From positions 189,501 through 253,500 of the forward strand of contig JAJGOT010000289.1 of NCBI GenBank assembly GCA_022457155.1: 64,000 bases of DNA. The letters are read 5' to 3'. This DNA comes from Cladopsammia gracilis. Its lineage: Eukaryota > Cnidaria > Anthozoa > Scleractinia > Dendrophylliidae. Positions within the stretch are counted from its first letter, which is position 1, and every line of letters begins with the position of its first letter. The notes beneath the pieces are model-generated. The model had not been told where the DNA came from, made no database searches, and was given only the letters and a program-made list of their open reading frames with translations. Positions 13,150-48,808 of the stretch are shown here, piece by piece. The position numbers and the translations under genes were made by a program.

Positions 13150-14603
13150 TCATCAATTTTGATTTAGTGACAGGCGATCAAGAAATCACAGTTTCCATTC
13201 TGGTAGAATTTTGAGTTTTTTAGTATTATTTTGTCTTTTTAGTTTATATTTCATTGCGTTCGTCACTTTCGGCGATTTTTTCTTCCTATTTTAAGATAAT
13301 AAAATTAAAGGAAGCTCTGGGCCATAATCATGAAAACACGATATTTCAGCCTGGACAGTCGGACGGTCCCTTTAACAATGTTTTAAATTAATTTCGGAAT
13401 TAGTTTTTAGATTCCATAAAGAGAAAATGTCAACCATCGATCGATGCTTTTAAAATTTGGCCAGGGAGACCAAGGATATCGAAAGTGGTTTTTTTTTTTT
13501 TTTTTCCGCTGATGGTACGCGCTTCGTCACCGGAAGATAAGAACTGCCATCAGTTTAATTTCATCTTACCAAATCGTTTAACCCCTGTATGTAGGACCTC
13601 TCTAAAAACTCGGAAACGAGATAAGAGCTTCTTGAATTAAGAGAGTTGTTAATGATCTTTAATTATTATTTTTTAATTACCAGCACAGTAGCTTTTATGT
13701 TGTGACATTGCAGGATTATTTCTGCCATGCAGGAAAATGTGGTGTTAACAAAAAAGTGTTAACAAGGAACTTGAGCTCCGTTCATGGTCATTTGTAATGA
13801 GAGATCGTTAAAAAATTACAAAAGGAGGAAACATGTCATTCTGCTTTACCCTGTCAAATGTGATCACAGCAGAAAAATGAATCAAAGGTCTCTTGATCAA
13901 GCTTGACCATTGATGAAACCTCGCAGACTTCAATGGCGATAACAAAGGAGCTACAATTTATGTTGAACAGTACTTGACCGTGCACATCTTTTGTTTTTTG
14001 ACCACATGCTATGACTGATAATAGCAACATTTCCATTGGTCAGTTGCTTGAACAAAAGTTCAACATCTATTGTGGTTGTGCATGGCCAAGCCGAGAAACG
14101 ATAACAAAAACATCGAACAAAGACATTTCTCAGGTTTCATTACCATTGCACTTTATTAACCATGGCTTGACTACACAGAAAATTTAGCCCTTTTTAACCC
14201 ATAGATTCCTGGAGTTTTTTGCGAAAAACGGCTTGAAGCCACTAATGAAATTTTTTGACCGCTGTCTGGACAAATTGCAACTAAACTGACCAAAACGTTG
14301 TTTGCAACATGAAAATACTTGTGAAGGAGGCGAGGCGTGCCAACGACTAATACCACTAATATATCCACCCAGTGGCGTGCTCCAGTGATTGATAATACTG
14401 TACTTAAACAATTCTGCTGAATCACCCTGACATCAATCTGCACGGTTTAGTTAAGTTTTAGCTCAGATTGAACTGAGCTTAGTGCGAAGGCACGATTAAA
14501 AATAACAGACTGCACTGTTTTCTGAGTGTTGTCCAATACTCTCGACCTGATACAACCCGAAAAAGACAGTTTTCGATCTGTACACCTTTTGACGCATTAC
14601 CAT

Positions 14604-14745
14604 TAGCCTGCGTAACAGGCGCCGGTATATTTTACAGGGCGAAATTGCGAGGACGCGCGCGCGAGGGGAACACCTCTCCTTTCGCGCGTTTCCCTATCAA
14701 AAGTGTCCTCGAAATTTCGCCCTATAAATAAACCGGCGCAGGCTA
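14604..14745. repeat. TAGCCTG/CAGGCTA MITE
   Basis: It begins TAGCCTGCG and ends CGCAGGCTA, with GGCGCCGG/CCGGCGC and AGGGCGAAAT/TTTCGCCCT paired further in. It shares termini with the elements at 36137-36274 and 50514-50627. No clear target-site duplication is visible at this copy. Confidence 0.7.
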
Positions 14746-17700
14746 CAAATTCAGTCTGTATTAAGAGAATGCACTGTTTTATGAACTCAAGTTTTGTGAT
14801 GTTCCCATGAGTCCAGCATCCCCTGAAACTGCAAAACAAGCACAAAGGCAAATGGAGCCTGCGGCGGAGGCATCAACAGGAAATGTTGACAGTCGCATTT
14901 CAGTCGCGTTGGTCATACGAATGCGCGCGGTCTTGAACGAAAGGTCTGGAGCGAGTGTGAATATGGAGAGTGAGACTGGGGAGAGACTTTTTTCTCTCGC
15001 GTCACATGCATACGCCCCACTCACATGCACACGCCCCACAGACGTGCGAGGATCGCGCGCGAATATCCACGCTTTCGACGCTTTGATAGTCTTGTTTTTA
15101 TTACACGTTATTGTTATTTCATTACACCCCGCAGACCGATACCCACACCCCGGGGGCAGTTGTGTATAATCACACTTGTTTTTATTCAGATCACGATACG
15201 AGCTCACCGTAGGTCAGCCGACTAATCAACAAATATGCTGGTCTAATTAACACATAAAGAAGCAAGTTGCTATAAAACACACCAAAAAGCAGTATGTAAT
15301 TAGTTAAGTCCACACCGTGTGAATCTGCTATAGCTATGCTAGCTTATGCTCAGTCACGTCAGGTGTTATTTGCCACAGCTATTTAAGATTAGGAAGAAGC
15401 GAAAAGCTGTATTTAGATTACTGAATTATTTGTCCGCTGCGAGAGTTTTCCGCGCTCGATTCTTCATTACTATACCAGCACAGAAGTTTCTCTTCAGTTG
15501 CAGTACGATTAAACCATTGTAATACGAGTTGAACTTCTTGTGGACGACTGCTCAAAAATTTAAGAAAAGGCCATTGCTCTGAGGTTGTATCAACAGTGGT
15601 TTGACTGATAAAATATGGATACGTGTGGATATCTTAATATACAAACTGGTCGTTTTAATAAGAGAAATGCGGGTCGTTCAAAGAACTTACAGTTAAATGT
15701 TTTTCGGTTAATTACCAAGCTTGAGATTTCACCCTCATTCTTTCTGGGAAGCAGGGTCGGATTAGCATTGAGAGCACTCAACTTACTACGACAAAGCTTT
15801 GAGGTCCCCGGTTCCGAGGCCAGCCCCTCAGATTTAGTTTGTAGAATCGCGATAGTATAGTTCTCGCCTTGCAATCTAAGGGGTTAAATTTTTGTCAGGG
15901 TTCTATTGGTTTTCACCTCTCCACCCTAAAAACCCGACACTTCCTTATCTCTTCGATGTAGACACGCGGTCTCCCAGCTAGCACTCACTGCTCAATGATA
16001 CAGTCGACACTCAAATAAAGTGGCCAATTTAACTGAAACCTATCTTAACCAGGCAAGTTCGATCCGAGTGCAACTTAGCACGGTTCCATATCTGAGGAGT
16101 TTGTTACATCCTTCTTTAAACCGGTGCAAGTATTTGGACCACATAGAAATGTTGTGTTCAAAGTTGTGTTCAAAGGCTTTCGTCTACTTTCTCTACTTGA
16201 AAGAGTGCTCAACACGACATTAAACTGATAAAGATCGCTTGAAACTGCATTATTACCTTTTTTCTGGCCGTTATCATTTCTGCAAGCCATGGCCAAGGTT
16301 GTGTTCTGTTAAAGAACCGCACACAAGAGATGAACAAAATTCTGTAACTCTTGAAACATCAAATCTCATCAAGAAACACACTTGCGAACTGTTCACTCGT
16401 GTTAGCCAGAAATAAAATTTAATTTAATAATGTAGAGACGCACGACCAGCCATGCGATAAGCATTGTCTTGTCTGTCTTGAGATTCATGTTAAAAAACAA
16501 CTGTCGCGCGCGGATCGATTTAGGCCGGTGGAATCTCGGATTGGTGTCCCGCAGTTGCCTAGCAACAAAACCGCGAAAAAGCTACAAATGACATCATCCA
16601 GTGTGACGAGCGATTGTGAACGACAACGTCTCACTTCAAATTTCGGAGCCAATATTAAATTAAATTTTATGTAATTTAAATCTTATTTTTCTATGTACTC
16701 AGTTTTCCTTTTGGATCATCCACTCGATTAGCTCTAGCTATTTGGATGCTCGAAACTCACGAATTCTACCTGTTATTTTTTTCTTTTCTAAATCTATAAT
16801 CTAGTTTTATTTTTAAATTATTTTCTTTTTCCTTTTTTGTAAAGATCTTGGGTGAGTTGAATAAAAATATTGTATATTGTTATTGTGGCCATGCACCCAC
16901 CCTCTCCGGCAAAACCAGAAATTCCATCTCTCCCAATTTTGCGGTGTACCTGCCCCCGTGGTTCTGCGAGACAAGTATTTCTAGTCTAGTTTGATCTAAG
17001 TTTCACACGCGTCTTTCGTCATAAAACTCGTAACGTTATTAGAGATTACAGCAGTATTGATGGCACTTGGAAATCGAGCCAAACATGGACACGCTTGTCC
17101 CCAGGGTCTTCTCGGTATTTAAAATGGCGGCGAGAGAAAATTCCCGGGCCGGACAAACAGCAAATCACGTGACATTAAAATCTTCCAATAGCGAGCCTTT
17201 CATCATTTTAAATTTCCACGATATTTGGAGATTTTAAGGGCCACGTTATTTGCTGTTTGTCTGGTCTCCTCTATCAGCCATTTTGCCTTACTGAGAAGAC
17301 CCTGGGGAAAAGTTGCATTGAACGGGATTTCATTTCATATTACTATATTTCAACAAAATTTTACACACTGTATTTCATTACCCAATTTATCTGGCTCTTT
17401 TTTAGGCTCTTTTCTTCCAGTACAGACAGCAGGAAGAAGTGCGAGCAGGAGTGGGATCAAGTGCAAACAGTTATTGGGCGGGGTGGGGGCAGGGGTGTGC
17501 AGTTAGGGGCTAATCGGTAAGTGAAGACCTGAAGGCTACTCAACAGAAAAGGAAAGAATTTACACGACAGTACAAAAAAATCCTAGGCTTCACTATTCAT
17601 TTCCCCACCTACTTGACAAGTTAGTGACAGCTCTATGGATGATTGATTCAGTGAGTGAACGGGTGAACCCTTTAGCTGACAGAGTTCAAGACCTTGATTT

Positions 17701-17847
17701 GCTGCAAAAAAAATTGCAGTTTGGGCCGAAATATGGGAGAAATAGCTTCAGACTTGTCCATGGTTTGTATGTGGTGCAGATTTCGTGTATTTTACTTTGC
17801 TCCGATTTTGATTTTTAATGCTTTTCCTTGAAGGCTAAACTTCTTAA

Positions 17848-18111
17848 AGCCCGTTTACACATGTGATTTTTGTCGTGAGCGAAATTGCGGTGATTTCCTG
17901 TGCGATTCGGGTGCAACATTTTCTTTGATTTGCTGTGATTTCCCAAAAATCACCGCCAAGTTGCACCTCTGCGAAATCGCACAACAAATCTCGCCCAAAT
18001 CGCACTGAAATCACTGCCTGTTTACACTTGCGATTTGAAGATGCAACTTGCACGCAACAAAAATTGCATCAACAAGTGCAACAAAAATTGCCTGTGTAAA
18101 CAGGCCTTTAG
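17848..18111. repeat. MITE with GCCCGTTTACAC/GTGTAAACAGGC ends
   Basis: AAAGCCCGTTTACAC at the left is mirrored by GTGTAAACAGGCCTTT at the right. The interior has repeated GCAACAAAAATTGC and CGCAATTTCGC motifs in both orientations. It is non-coding. Confidence 0.65.
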
Positions 18112-18471
18112 GTTACAGCCACAGCATATGGGCAGTACAAAAGTGATGGTGAAATTTTGGGGATATCAGCCTTACGGCAACAAAATAAACATGGATCAAT
18201 GTTAAAAACACAAAATCCATAGCAAATGCAAATATTGGTCATGTTTGGAGCCTTGTATCCCATATTTTAGCCTGAAACTACAATATTTGCCCTTTTTGCA
18301 CCAAGTTCTAAAGTGGGACTACCGTAGAGTAGTAAAGTAGCCCCCCCCCCCCCCCCCCCCCCGAAAGTACCATTGCATAACAACACAACACATGGATGGA
18401 ATTATTGCTCCAGCATTTAATTGGTAAGTAGGTAAGTATTTTAAGACAAGGAATTTACAAAAACAGCTCTG

Positions 18472-27206
<8,735 letters not shown>

Positions 27207-27218
27207 ATTGTCCACACT

Positions 27219-27227
27219 AAAAGAGGG
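27219..27227 (-). promoter_or_regulatory. Candidate 5' TOP tract of RPL11
   Basis: Read on the minus strand, CCCTCTTTT lies 13 nt upstream of the RPL11 start codon. Ribosomal-protein mRNAs typically begin at a C followed by a pyrimidine run that confers growth-dependent translation. The transcription start is inferred, not observed. Confidence 0.45.
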
Positions 27228-27845
27228 CACTCTAAGGCTCACGGGAGATGACGTAGTTGACCATGAGGGGAAAGTAAAGCCTGGTGATAATTGACATTTT
27301 CAAAATGGCGTTCGGAAATATTGAAGGAAAATTCTGCAGAAGCAGCAAAAAGAACAGCTTCTATTTCATCTGAATTGTATTGCTTCAGTCAAGGAAACGT
27401 GAAATAAAATTACCGATGATTATATGACAGGAAGGAGCCAGCCAGCTCTCCGTTTGAAAGAGATATCGGGGGAGAGCTTGCAATTTTCTCAGTAGTTTGT
27501 ATTGGAACTATGCGGTATACTTGTTGTAGTTCAAATTTATCCTTGGTTCAAATTTTATTTTCGTTTGTTTAAAACTTATTATCAGACATTACCATAACCA
27601 AAAACAAAGGAAAACTAGAAATACGTGTCTCGCAGAACCTCGCGAAGCTCGGGGGAGGATGCACTGCAAAATTTTAGCGATGTGGGAGAGATGGAATTTC
27701 TGATTTGACTGGAGAGGTTGGGTTGCATGCCGGCAATGGCCCCGAAATTTAAAGTTGAGACATTCTCAAAAGGTAGATTAAAGAATAATTTTAAAGAATA
27801 ATTTATGGAGGGTTGTATATACGCTCAAGCTTACTTGCCTTTAAA

Positions 27846-28322
27846 TCCCGGGGGGGGGGGGGGGGTACTCAACAAAGTTTTGTACGGGGATGCTCCGCCC
27901 CGAGGTCCAAACCCTTACCCTTTCATATACCGTTTTTGACAGGAAAGGTACCCCTTTCATATACCTTTCATTGAAAATGGTACCCCTTTCATATACCTTT
28001 GAGTGAAAATGGTACCTCTTTCATATAGCCTTTACGTGCGTCTGTTTGCTATATTTTGAAAGGCCCTTTTTATAATACTTAAATGGCAGTTTTTCCTACC
28101 TTTTTTATGCTTCAACTCCTGTTTTCGCTACCCTTTCCTATTCTTCGTGAAATCCCTACCCTTTCATATACTCCAACTCGTGAAATCCCTACCCTTTCAC
28201 ATACTCCAACTCGTGAAACCCCGACCCTTTCATATACCTCCAGCCTCAAAAAGGTACCCCTTTCGGGCGGAGCATCCCCGTATAGCCCATTAGAGGGAGT
28301 ACCCCCCCCCCCCCGGGCTTTA
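27846..28322. repeat. CCCGGGGG-ended element with internal short repeats
   Basis: The left end AATCCCGGGGG..GTACTCAAC is mirrored by GAGTACCCCC..CCGGGCTTT at the right. Inside, ACCCCTTTCATATACC-type units (about 30 bp) repeat, several with AACTCGTGAAA(T/C)CCC between them. A diverged, inverted copy lies at 29710-30235. The ends contain homopolymer G/C runs, so exact lengths may be assembly-dependent. Confidence 0.7.
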
Positions 28323-29146
28323 AATGTAGGTTGTTTCAATTGAAGAGCATTAAAGAGCGGATTAAAGTGCGGTGATTTGAGCTAGATTTCTTAATCGTTC
28401 TTCTTCTTTGAGCCTAGCCTTTCCCGTAATCAGTGTTTGCTCTCGTTGCGTCTATAAACAGAATCATTTTGCCCAACACTTCCAGTCGGTGTCGCCTCTT
28501 CTGATCGGTTTCGTTCAGAATTCTAATGGAGGCATTTGGTCAGGCTGTTCGAAGTCTTTGTAATCGATGTTGTAGTTGTTTCTTCGTTCGTTGCTCGATC
28601 GCGTTGAATTTCAAATTTTATTTTCGTTTGTTTAAAACTTATTATCAGACATTACCATAACCAAAAACAAAGGAAAATAAAATTTGAACCAAGGATAAAT
28701 TTGAACTAACGTGACGCCTGGCACGAGATCATTCACAAGGAAGATCCGGCAACTACCAGCATGTTTAATTTCTGCGTTGTGTGGACCTCTGCATTCAAAG
28801 GTTTTTATTCCACCATATGATAACGTACATCGTCGAACAGCAGGCGGGGGGGGGGGGGGGGGGGGGGACACCCTGTAAACTGGCTTGAAGTTTGGATAAG
28901 TTATTGTCCTTGGCAGTAAATGTGGAGACCTTTCATCTTCTCATACCTTATGCGCTGTATACGCCTTTCTAACTTCTTTTATTGGAGAAGGGTTGCTAAA
29001 AAATTCTGTTTCATGATACTCAGGGGTGCTAATTCCCCGGATAATTAGAGGCTGGGCGCTTATTCGAAGAAATTCTGTATAAGAATTTAGGGATACATAC
29101 TTTCATATGGCGAGAGATGCTCCCAATGTAATTACTTGGCCATTTT

Positions 29147-29436
29147 AATAGAGCACTTTTCATTTGAGTGTCGAAAGTAATTTCGTAATTGCTTTGGTTT
29201 TGCATTGCTACGCTTTGTGATTAGCTAAAAATTTTCGCGCCATTTTCTCAACCAATCAGAAGTAAAACCAAAACCAATCGTGACTTGCTCGCACGCGCTT
29301 TCCCGCGCTTGGCGCCGGCTACATGTATTTGCTTCGAGTTCTGATTGGTTCATCGGATTGTCTGTGAGTTCTGTGCTTGGTCAGAGTAATTACTTTGGTT
29401 TTGGTTTTACGACACTTATCTGAAAACCGCTCTATT
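29147..29436. repeat. Complete AATAGAGC-family non-autonomous element, 290 bp
   Basis: It starts AATAGAGCACTTTTCATTTG and ends with GAAAACCGCTCTATT as an imperfect inverted repeat. Inner arms GCTTTGGTTTTG and CCAATCAGAAGTAAAACC are partly self-complementary with the right half. Other copies are at 4700-4916 and 53427-53712. Confidence 0.75.
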
Positions 29437-29709
29437 CATTATGGTCGACTTGCTTGTCATTGGTGCCCCGACCCTCACTGTAATGTCCACGATAGACATG
29501 ATAATTATACGTGGAACCTCCATTAAGGAGACAGCCTAGTTCTTCATTTAAAATGCAACCATTCATTTCAGCAACTATAAAATGCATTATCTATACTTGC
29601 AATAGAAACCATGGACCGTTGAAATTATCAGTGCGTGTTGACTCGACACAGTTTACTGTCATACATGTAGGCAAAATAGCTCACCATTACGTAATTACAG
29701 TCAGTTAAA

Positions 29710-30235
29710 TACCGGGGGTCCGCCCGAAAGGGGCAGTGCTTTTTCCCTGGAGGTATATAAAAGGGTAGGGATTTCACGAGTTGAAGTATTAAGAAAAGGG
29801 TAGCGAAAACTGCCATTTAAGTCGCACGTATTTTAATGTTTATACTGAAGTGGAAAGTGAGTAAACGTTGCTCAAATGTTAAGCAAAACCGCTTCTTTTG
29901 CTTTTTCTTTGTCATTAAAGCATGTATTAGGGATGAAGGTCAACTAGGTATATGAAAGGGTTACCCTTTCTGTCAAACACGGTATGTAAGGGTTTGGACA
30001 CTTTATATACACTAGATTTATTATGGGGAGTAAGTTTTAATTATTAGACTAGCAGCATTTTATTTTTTTTTGCTATTACTTATTATATTGTATCATTTTA
30101 CTACTTATTTTAAACACGACCCCACAAGCCCTGTAGCTTAAATTTTTATCGTGTCAAAATAAGGGTTACCTATCTATCTCGGAGCAGAGCGTCCTCGTAA
30201 AACTTTGTTGAGTACCCCCTCCCCCCGGGATTAAA
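29710..30235. repeat. Second CCCGGGGG-ended element, inverted relative to the first
   Basis: It shares AAAGGGTAGGGATTTCACGA, GGTAGCGAAAACTGCCATTT and the terminus TTGAGTACCCCCTCCCCCCG with the copy at 27846-28322, read on the other strand. Its middle has diverged. Confidence 0.65.
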
Positions 30236-30894
30236 TACAATATGCATTTCTCAGTTTTATTTCGAAATGTAGGCATAAACTACGACAACTGAACATGAAC
30301 ATGAACGTCGTTTGGTGTGATGTGTACACATTCATCCGTTTAGAGCAAAAGCTCAAGCTTTATTTTGTTGGCATCACTTGAGATTAGAGTACAATAAATT
30401 CTTATCAAACCTCTTTAACGGTTACATACCAGAGATGCCTAATACTTATTAGCAGATTGCCCCCTTAATTGGGGGTAGAAATAGCCTTTGGTACGTTGAA
30501 AAAACTGCCCCCCTCCGTTTTTAGGTGTCCCTTTAATACACGTGATAAATACAAAGATAAAAAGCGTTTTGCCAGACAAAAGCTTGTATTAAAGTATAGG
30601 TGTTCCCTTCATGGAGTAGAGGTTCCACTTTTCTTCTATTATATATTTTCTTCTATTATAAAATGTTTCTCCAGTCGAGTATTTCTTGTAAGTAACTGTG
30701 CTCACACTGTGGGTGGCTCCTCCTAAAATGTTCTGCAATTGATATAGGATTTAATGGAGCCGAATTTACAGTTGTGTGCTTAGTACCCTGCCCTTTGAGT
30801 GAAAGCGAGGCTAGAGTTGACTTTGTTTTGATACAAACCTTCTTGCTTTTCAGATATGTTTAGCTGCCACATTTATTTGAAGTTTGTCCCCTTT

Positions 30895-31095
30895 GAATGG
30901 CCCTTATCGTAGATGAGTACGCCACGCCATCATATCAGCGGTTTCTCGCTTTCTTGACCCTATAGTCTCGTTTTGATGTTTACGCTCATCGTCGTCAGAG
31001 GTTCTCGTAAACATCAAAACGAGACTATAGGGTCAAGAAAGCGAGAAACCGCTGATATGTTGGCGTGGCGTACTCATCTACGACAAGGGCCATTC
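30895..31095. repeat. Near-perfect palindrome, 201 bp
   Basis: The left arm, from GAATGGCCCTTATCGTAGAT through CGTTTTGATGTTTAC, is repeated almost base for base in inverted orientation and ends ATCTACGACAAGGGCCATTC. A loop of about 25 nt (GCTCATCGTCGTCAGAGG...) separates the arms. The few differences (CCATCATATC versus ATATGTTGG, T/C in CGTAGA) make it one of the youngest foldbacks here. Confidence 0.9.
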
Positions 31096-31290
31096 ATGAT
31101 CTTTTTTTATAAAATGTAGGATATGTATATATTACACCCACAAAATCATTCTCGTCACTTTATTAACGTTTATCTACGTTTTACTTTTATTCAATTTACA
31201 CTTGATATTGGATAGTGTGTGGATAAGGAGAACTTTCAAGTCGTTGTATGAAAAAACTCCTTAATAGACTCCCACTATCTCCAACACTAA

Positions 31291-31513
31291 AGGTGATGTT
31301 ACACGGGACGATTCGTAACGATGATTTTTAGCGCAACAAAATTAACGACAGGTATGTTACACGAAACAACTTGAGTAAAATTCGAGGTTTTGCGTTGCAA
31401 GTTTTTGAAGCAGATTCGTAAACTTCGCAACGCAAAAATTGCGAAGAAAATCGTCCGCGCACCCATGTTGCGCTAAAAATCGTCGTTGCGAATCGTCCTG
31501 TGTAACATCACCT
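31291..31513. mobile_element. PIF/Harbinger-like MITE, 223 bp
   Basis: The ends are AGGTGATGTTACACGGGACG and its inverted counterpart CGTCCTGTGTAACATCACCT. TAA flanks both sides (31288-31290 and 31514-31516). A 3-bp TWA-type duplication is characteristic of PIF/Harbinger elements. The inner arms GATTTTTAGCGCAACA and TGTTGCGCTAAAAATCG also pair. No transposase is present. Confidence 0.75.
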
Positions 31514-32620
31514 TAAAGGAAAACAGAAACTTGCTCGAGAAAGTGGGAGTTCGAGATAGAAATTATAGTAAATTATTGTACCAGTGTGTACAACATTATA
31601 CAAGGAAACGAGTTCCTCTTTGAGGATAGGTATCGGGCGGTTCGAGAAAGCAGTACTCTGATGTTGATTTAGACTGCGCGAGCATTAGACATCTTCAGCT
31701 TGTATGTTCTGTTTTCCCAATGTTGGTCATATGATGTTCTCAAGGGAATTTGTCCTTTGTCTTTTCACATATACACGTGAAGAAAACAAAATTTAAAAGG
31801 AACAGTTCTCTAGGGTAACATCACATGATCTACATTGGGAAAATAAAACATACAAGCTAAAGAGGTCTAATTCCTTTTTCCAATCCTAAATTGTCGCGTG
31901 AGCGGCGAAACACGCGAGTACACGCGCGTGCAAAATGTCTGTGCGCGGACTGTTGCAGTCTATGCGTAGAATAAGGCAATACTGTGTCAACGATTGTCAT
32001 TGCAAAACGAAAAAAAAAATTCGACCCCAACAACAACTACTATTAGATGGCTACGCCATGTTGGCTACAGCCCCAAATATTAACTCTTTCAAGAGTGGTT
32101 TTTGTCAGCTGACACATTAAGAACTTGTAAGAATCTGACCGCGACCAGGGCACATAAGCCTCGAAGAGAGGGACTGCCCTTATTTTGGTAAATGTAAATG
32201 TAATTATAATATTAGCATCTTGTTTGTTTAGTTGGAAAGTAGTTTACAAGGTTTTGTTTCTTGTTACGATTTATCTCCATGGGGGCATTGTAATTCTTCG
32301 GAAGATTCCAGATCTTAATGTAAAAGGCTTTTTTTTTCTATATATGGAAAAAAATAATGTCTGCGTGGCTATTAATTAGCGTCACGCAAAAGAGTCTATG
32401 GTAAAGATTATGGGTGAATATTTTGTTGTTGAGCATTGTGAATCCCCTCACTCCCTGAGCTTATAAAGTTTTGTGTATGAACATGGGCTCCTGGAATGAA
32501 ACCATATTTTCCCAAAGTAAATTTGGCAATTTTTTCGACTTTTTAGCAGCTATTCTTGGGAGTAAAGGGATTAACATGTTGTTTATGTTGTCCTTGTTTT
32601 ATTATCTGTTTCATTGTTGG

Positions 32621-47692
<15,072 letters not shown>

Positions 47693-48808
47693 ATGGCGGT
47701 TTGTGCATTTTGTTCCACAGAAGAAGCGAATTTACTGAAATGTTCCAGGTGTAAAACTGTATTTTATTGCAGCAAGGAATGCCAAAAGTTGCATTGGAAA
47801 GCTCACAAGCCAAATTGTCAGCCACCTCAGACATTAGCATCACCAGATAATGATATAAGGGCTAAGTTTCCACAACCTTCGAGGAAAGACTTGCAAAGTA
47901 TTGCAGGATTTGTTTGTAGATCTTTAAAAGATAACTATTTCAGTGTCGTTGATGATCTTTTTGAGGACGAGAAAGCAATGGATATCTTGAATGAGGTGAA
48001 AAAGCTGCACAATTCAGGTGTTTTTCAAGACGGGCAGCTCAGTGGAGGAAAAACGGCTTCTGACAATGAACAGAAATTCACAGAGAGGAAAATACGGGGA
48101 GATCAAATCACTTGGCTAGAGGGAAACGAAGCACATGTACCAAACATCGTGAAATTAATAGAATTCGTTGATAGTTTGGTAATATCTTGTAGTGAACTTC
48201 CTGACGGTCTCAATGGATATCGGATTGAGGGACGTGCTAAGGCTATGGTTGCTTGTTACCCTGGCAACAGGACAGGTTACACAAGGCACGTGGATAATCC
48301 AGATGGGGATGGGCGTTGCCTGACTGTTCTCTACTATCTTAACCAGGGGTGGGATGAGGAGAAAGGAGGAAAACTTAGAATTTATAGAGAACAAAGTCAT
48401 GTAGATGTTGAACCAATTCTTAACAGGTTGTTAATGTTTTGGTCTGATGGAAGGAACCCTCACGAGGTTTTACCTGCATATTGTGCCAGGTATGCTATCA
48501 CCATATGGTATTTTGATGCCGAGCAAAGACGCAGAGCTAAACAACGTCACAAATGTGATATTATGGGAGATTTAGAGGCAGAATTTGCATTGAAAGATGT
48601 TGAGGCCAAGAGGAAGGAGAGAGATTTGGCAGTGGAGAAACTTAAAGAAGAATCGGAGAAGCTGGTGAAAGATTTGTTGTCTGAAGAGGACTTAGATGCA
48701 CTCTCTGCACTGGTCAAACATCACCCTAATCCTTACCAAGTACTGAATGGCCTAGGAATTGAACAGAGCATCCAGGAAGCTTTACTAAAGTTGCTGGTTG
48801 AACGATGA
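47693..48808 (+). CDS. EGLN1-like: HIF prolyl hydroxylase, EGLN1/PHD2 type, intronless
   Basis: An uninterrupted 371-residue frame opens at ATG 47693 in context ACAAAATGG. Residues 4-42 are a MYND zinc finger (CAFC, CSRC, FYCSKECQ, HWKAHKPNC). The rest is a 2-oxoglutarate/Fe(II) dioxygenase domain with the substrate-loop signature IRGDQITWLEG, the core MVACYPGNRTGYTRHVDNPD (first Fe ligands His and Asp in RHVD), the distal His in RNPHEVLPAY and the 2-oxoglutarate Arg in ARYAITIWYFD. In animals this enzyme hydroxylates a proline of HIF-alpha under normoxia and marks it for VHL-dependent destruction. About 85 residues follow the catalytic core: a charged helical stretch (EAKRKERDLAVEKLKEESEK) and a leucine-rich end, longer than the short tail of human EGLN1. 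Mammalian EGLN1 is split by introns; this copy is not, so it may be a retrocopy or may have lost its introns. ATTAAA at 49051 is a possible polyadenylation signal. Confidence 0.93.
   Translation: MAVCAFCSTEEANLLKCSRCKTVFYCSKECQKLHWKAHKPNCQPPQTLASPDNDIRAKFPQPSRKDLQSIAGFVCRSLKDNYFSVVDDLFEDEKAMDILNEVKKLHNSGVFQDGQLSGGKTASDNEQKFTERKIRGDQITWLEGNEAHVPNIVKLIEFVDSLVISCSELPDGLNGYRIEGRAKAMVACYPGNRTGYTRHVDNPDGDGRCLTVLYYLNQGWDEEKGGKLRIYREQSHVDVEPILNRLLMFWSDGRNPHEVLPAYCARYAITIWYFDAEQRRRAKQRHKCDIMGDLEAEFALKDVEAKRKERDLAVEKLKEESEKLVKDLLSEEDLDALSALVKHHPNPYQVLNGLGIEQSIQEALLKLLVER

Larger units (their letters stand above)
10510..18471. other. Gene-free stretch upstream of the SAM-like gene
   Basis: About 8 kb without an exon I can support. 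Visible contents are MITE-like elements (11895-12039, 12590-12832, 14604-14745, 17848-18111), a 129-bp tandem duplication at 12892-13149, a copy of the GTCGCGCG repeat family at 16500-16985, and copies of a dispersed unit with CATTTGAATGGTCACAC (11880s, 12060-12130). Missing 5' exons of the SAM-like gene may lie here. A C-run of about 22 bases sits at 18341-18362. Confidence 0.5.
27207..32620. other. Repeat-filled intergenic stretch between RPL11 and SRP54
   Basis: The two neighbouring genes are in tandem on the minus strand. The stretch holds a GTCGCGCG-family copy (27625-27760), two CCCGGGGG-ended elements, an AATAGAGC-family element, a large palindrome, a Harbinger-like MITE and G-runs at 27850-27867 and 28848-28867. 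No exon can be supported. Confidence 0.6.

Noticed and set aside
13854..14443. Open frames of 60-90 aa on the minus strand
   Set aside because: No family resemblance and no consistent splice sites joining them to a gene.
14779..15207. Overlapping open frames of 142 aa (minus) and 120 aa (plus)
   Set aside because: Neither has a recognisable domain. They overlap on opposite strands in GC-rich repeat DNA next to a MITE, and their composition looks random.
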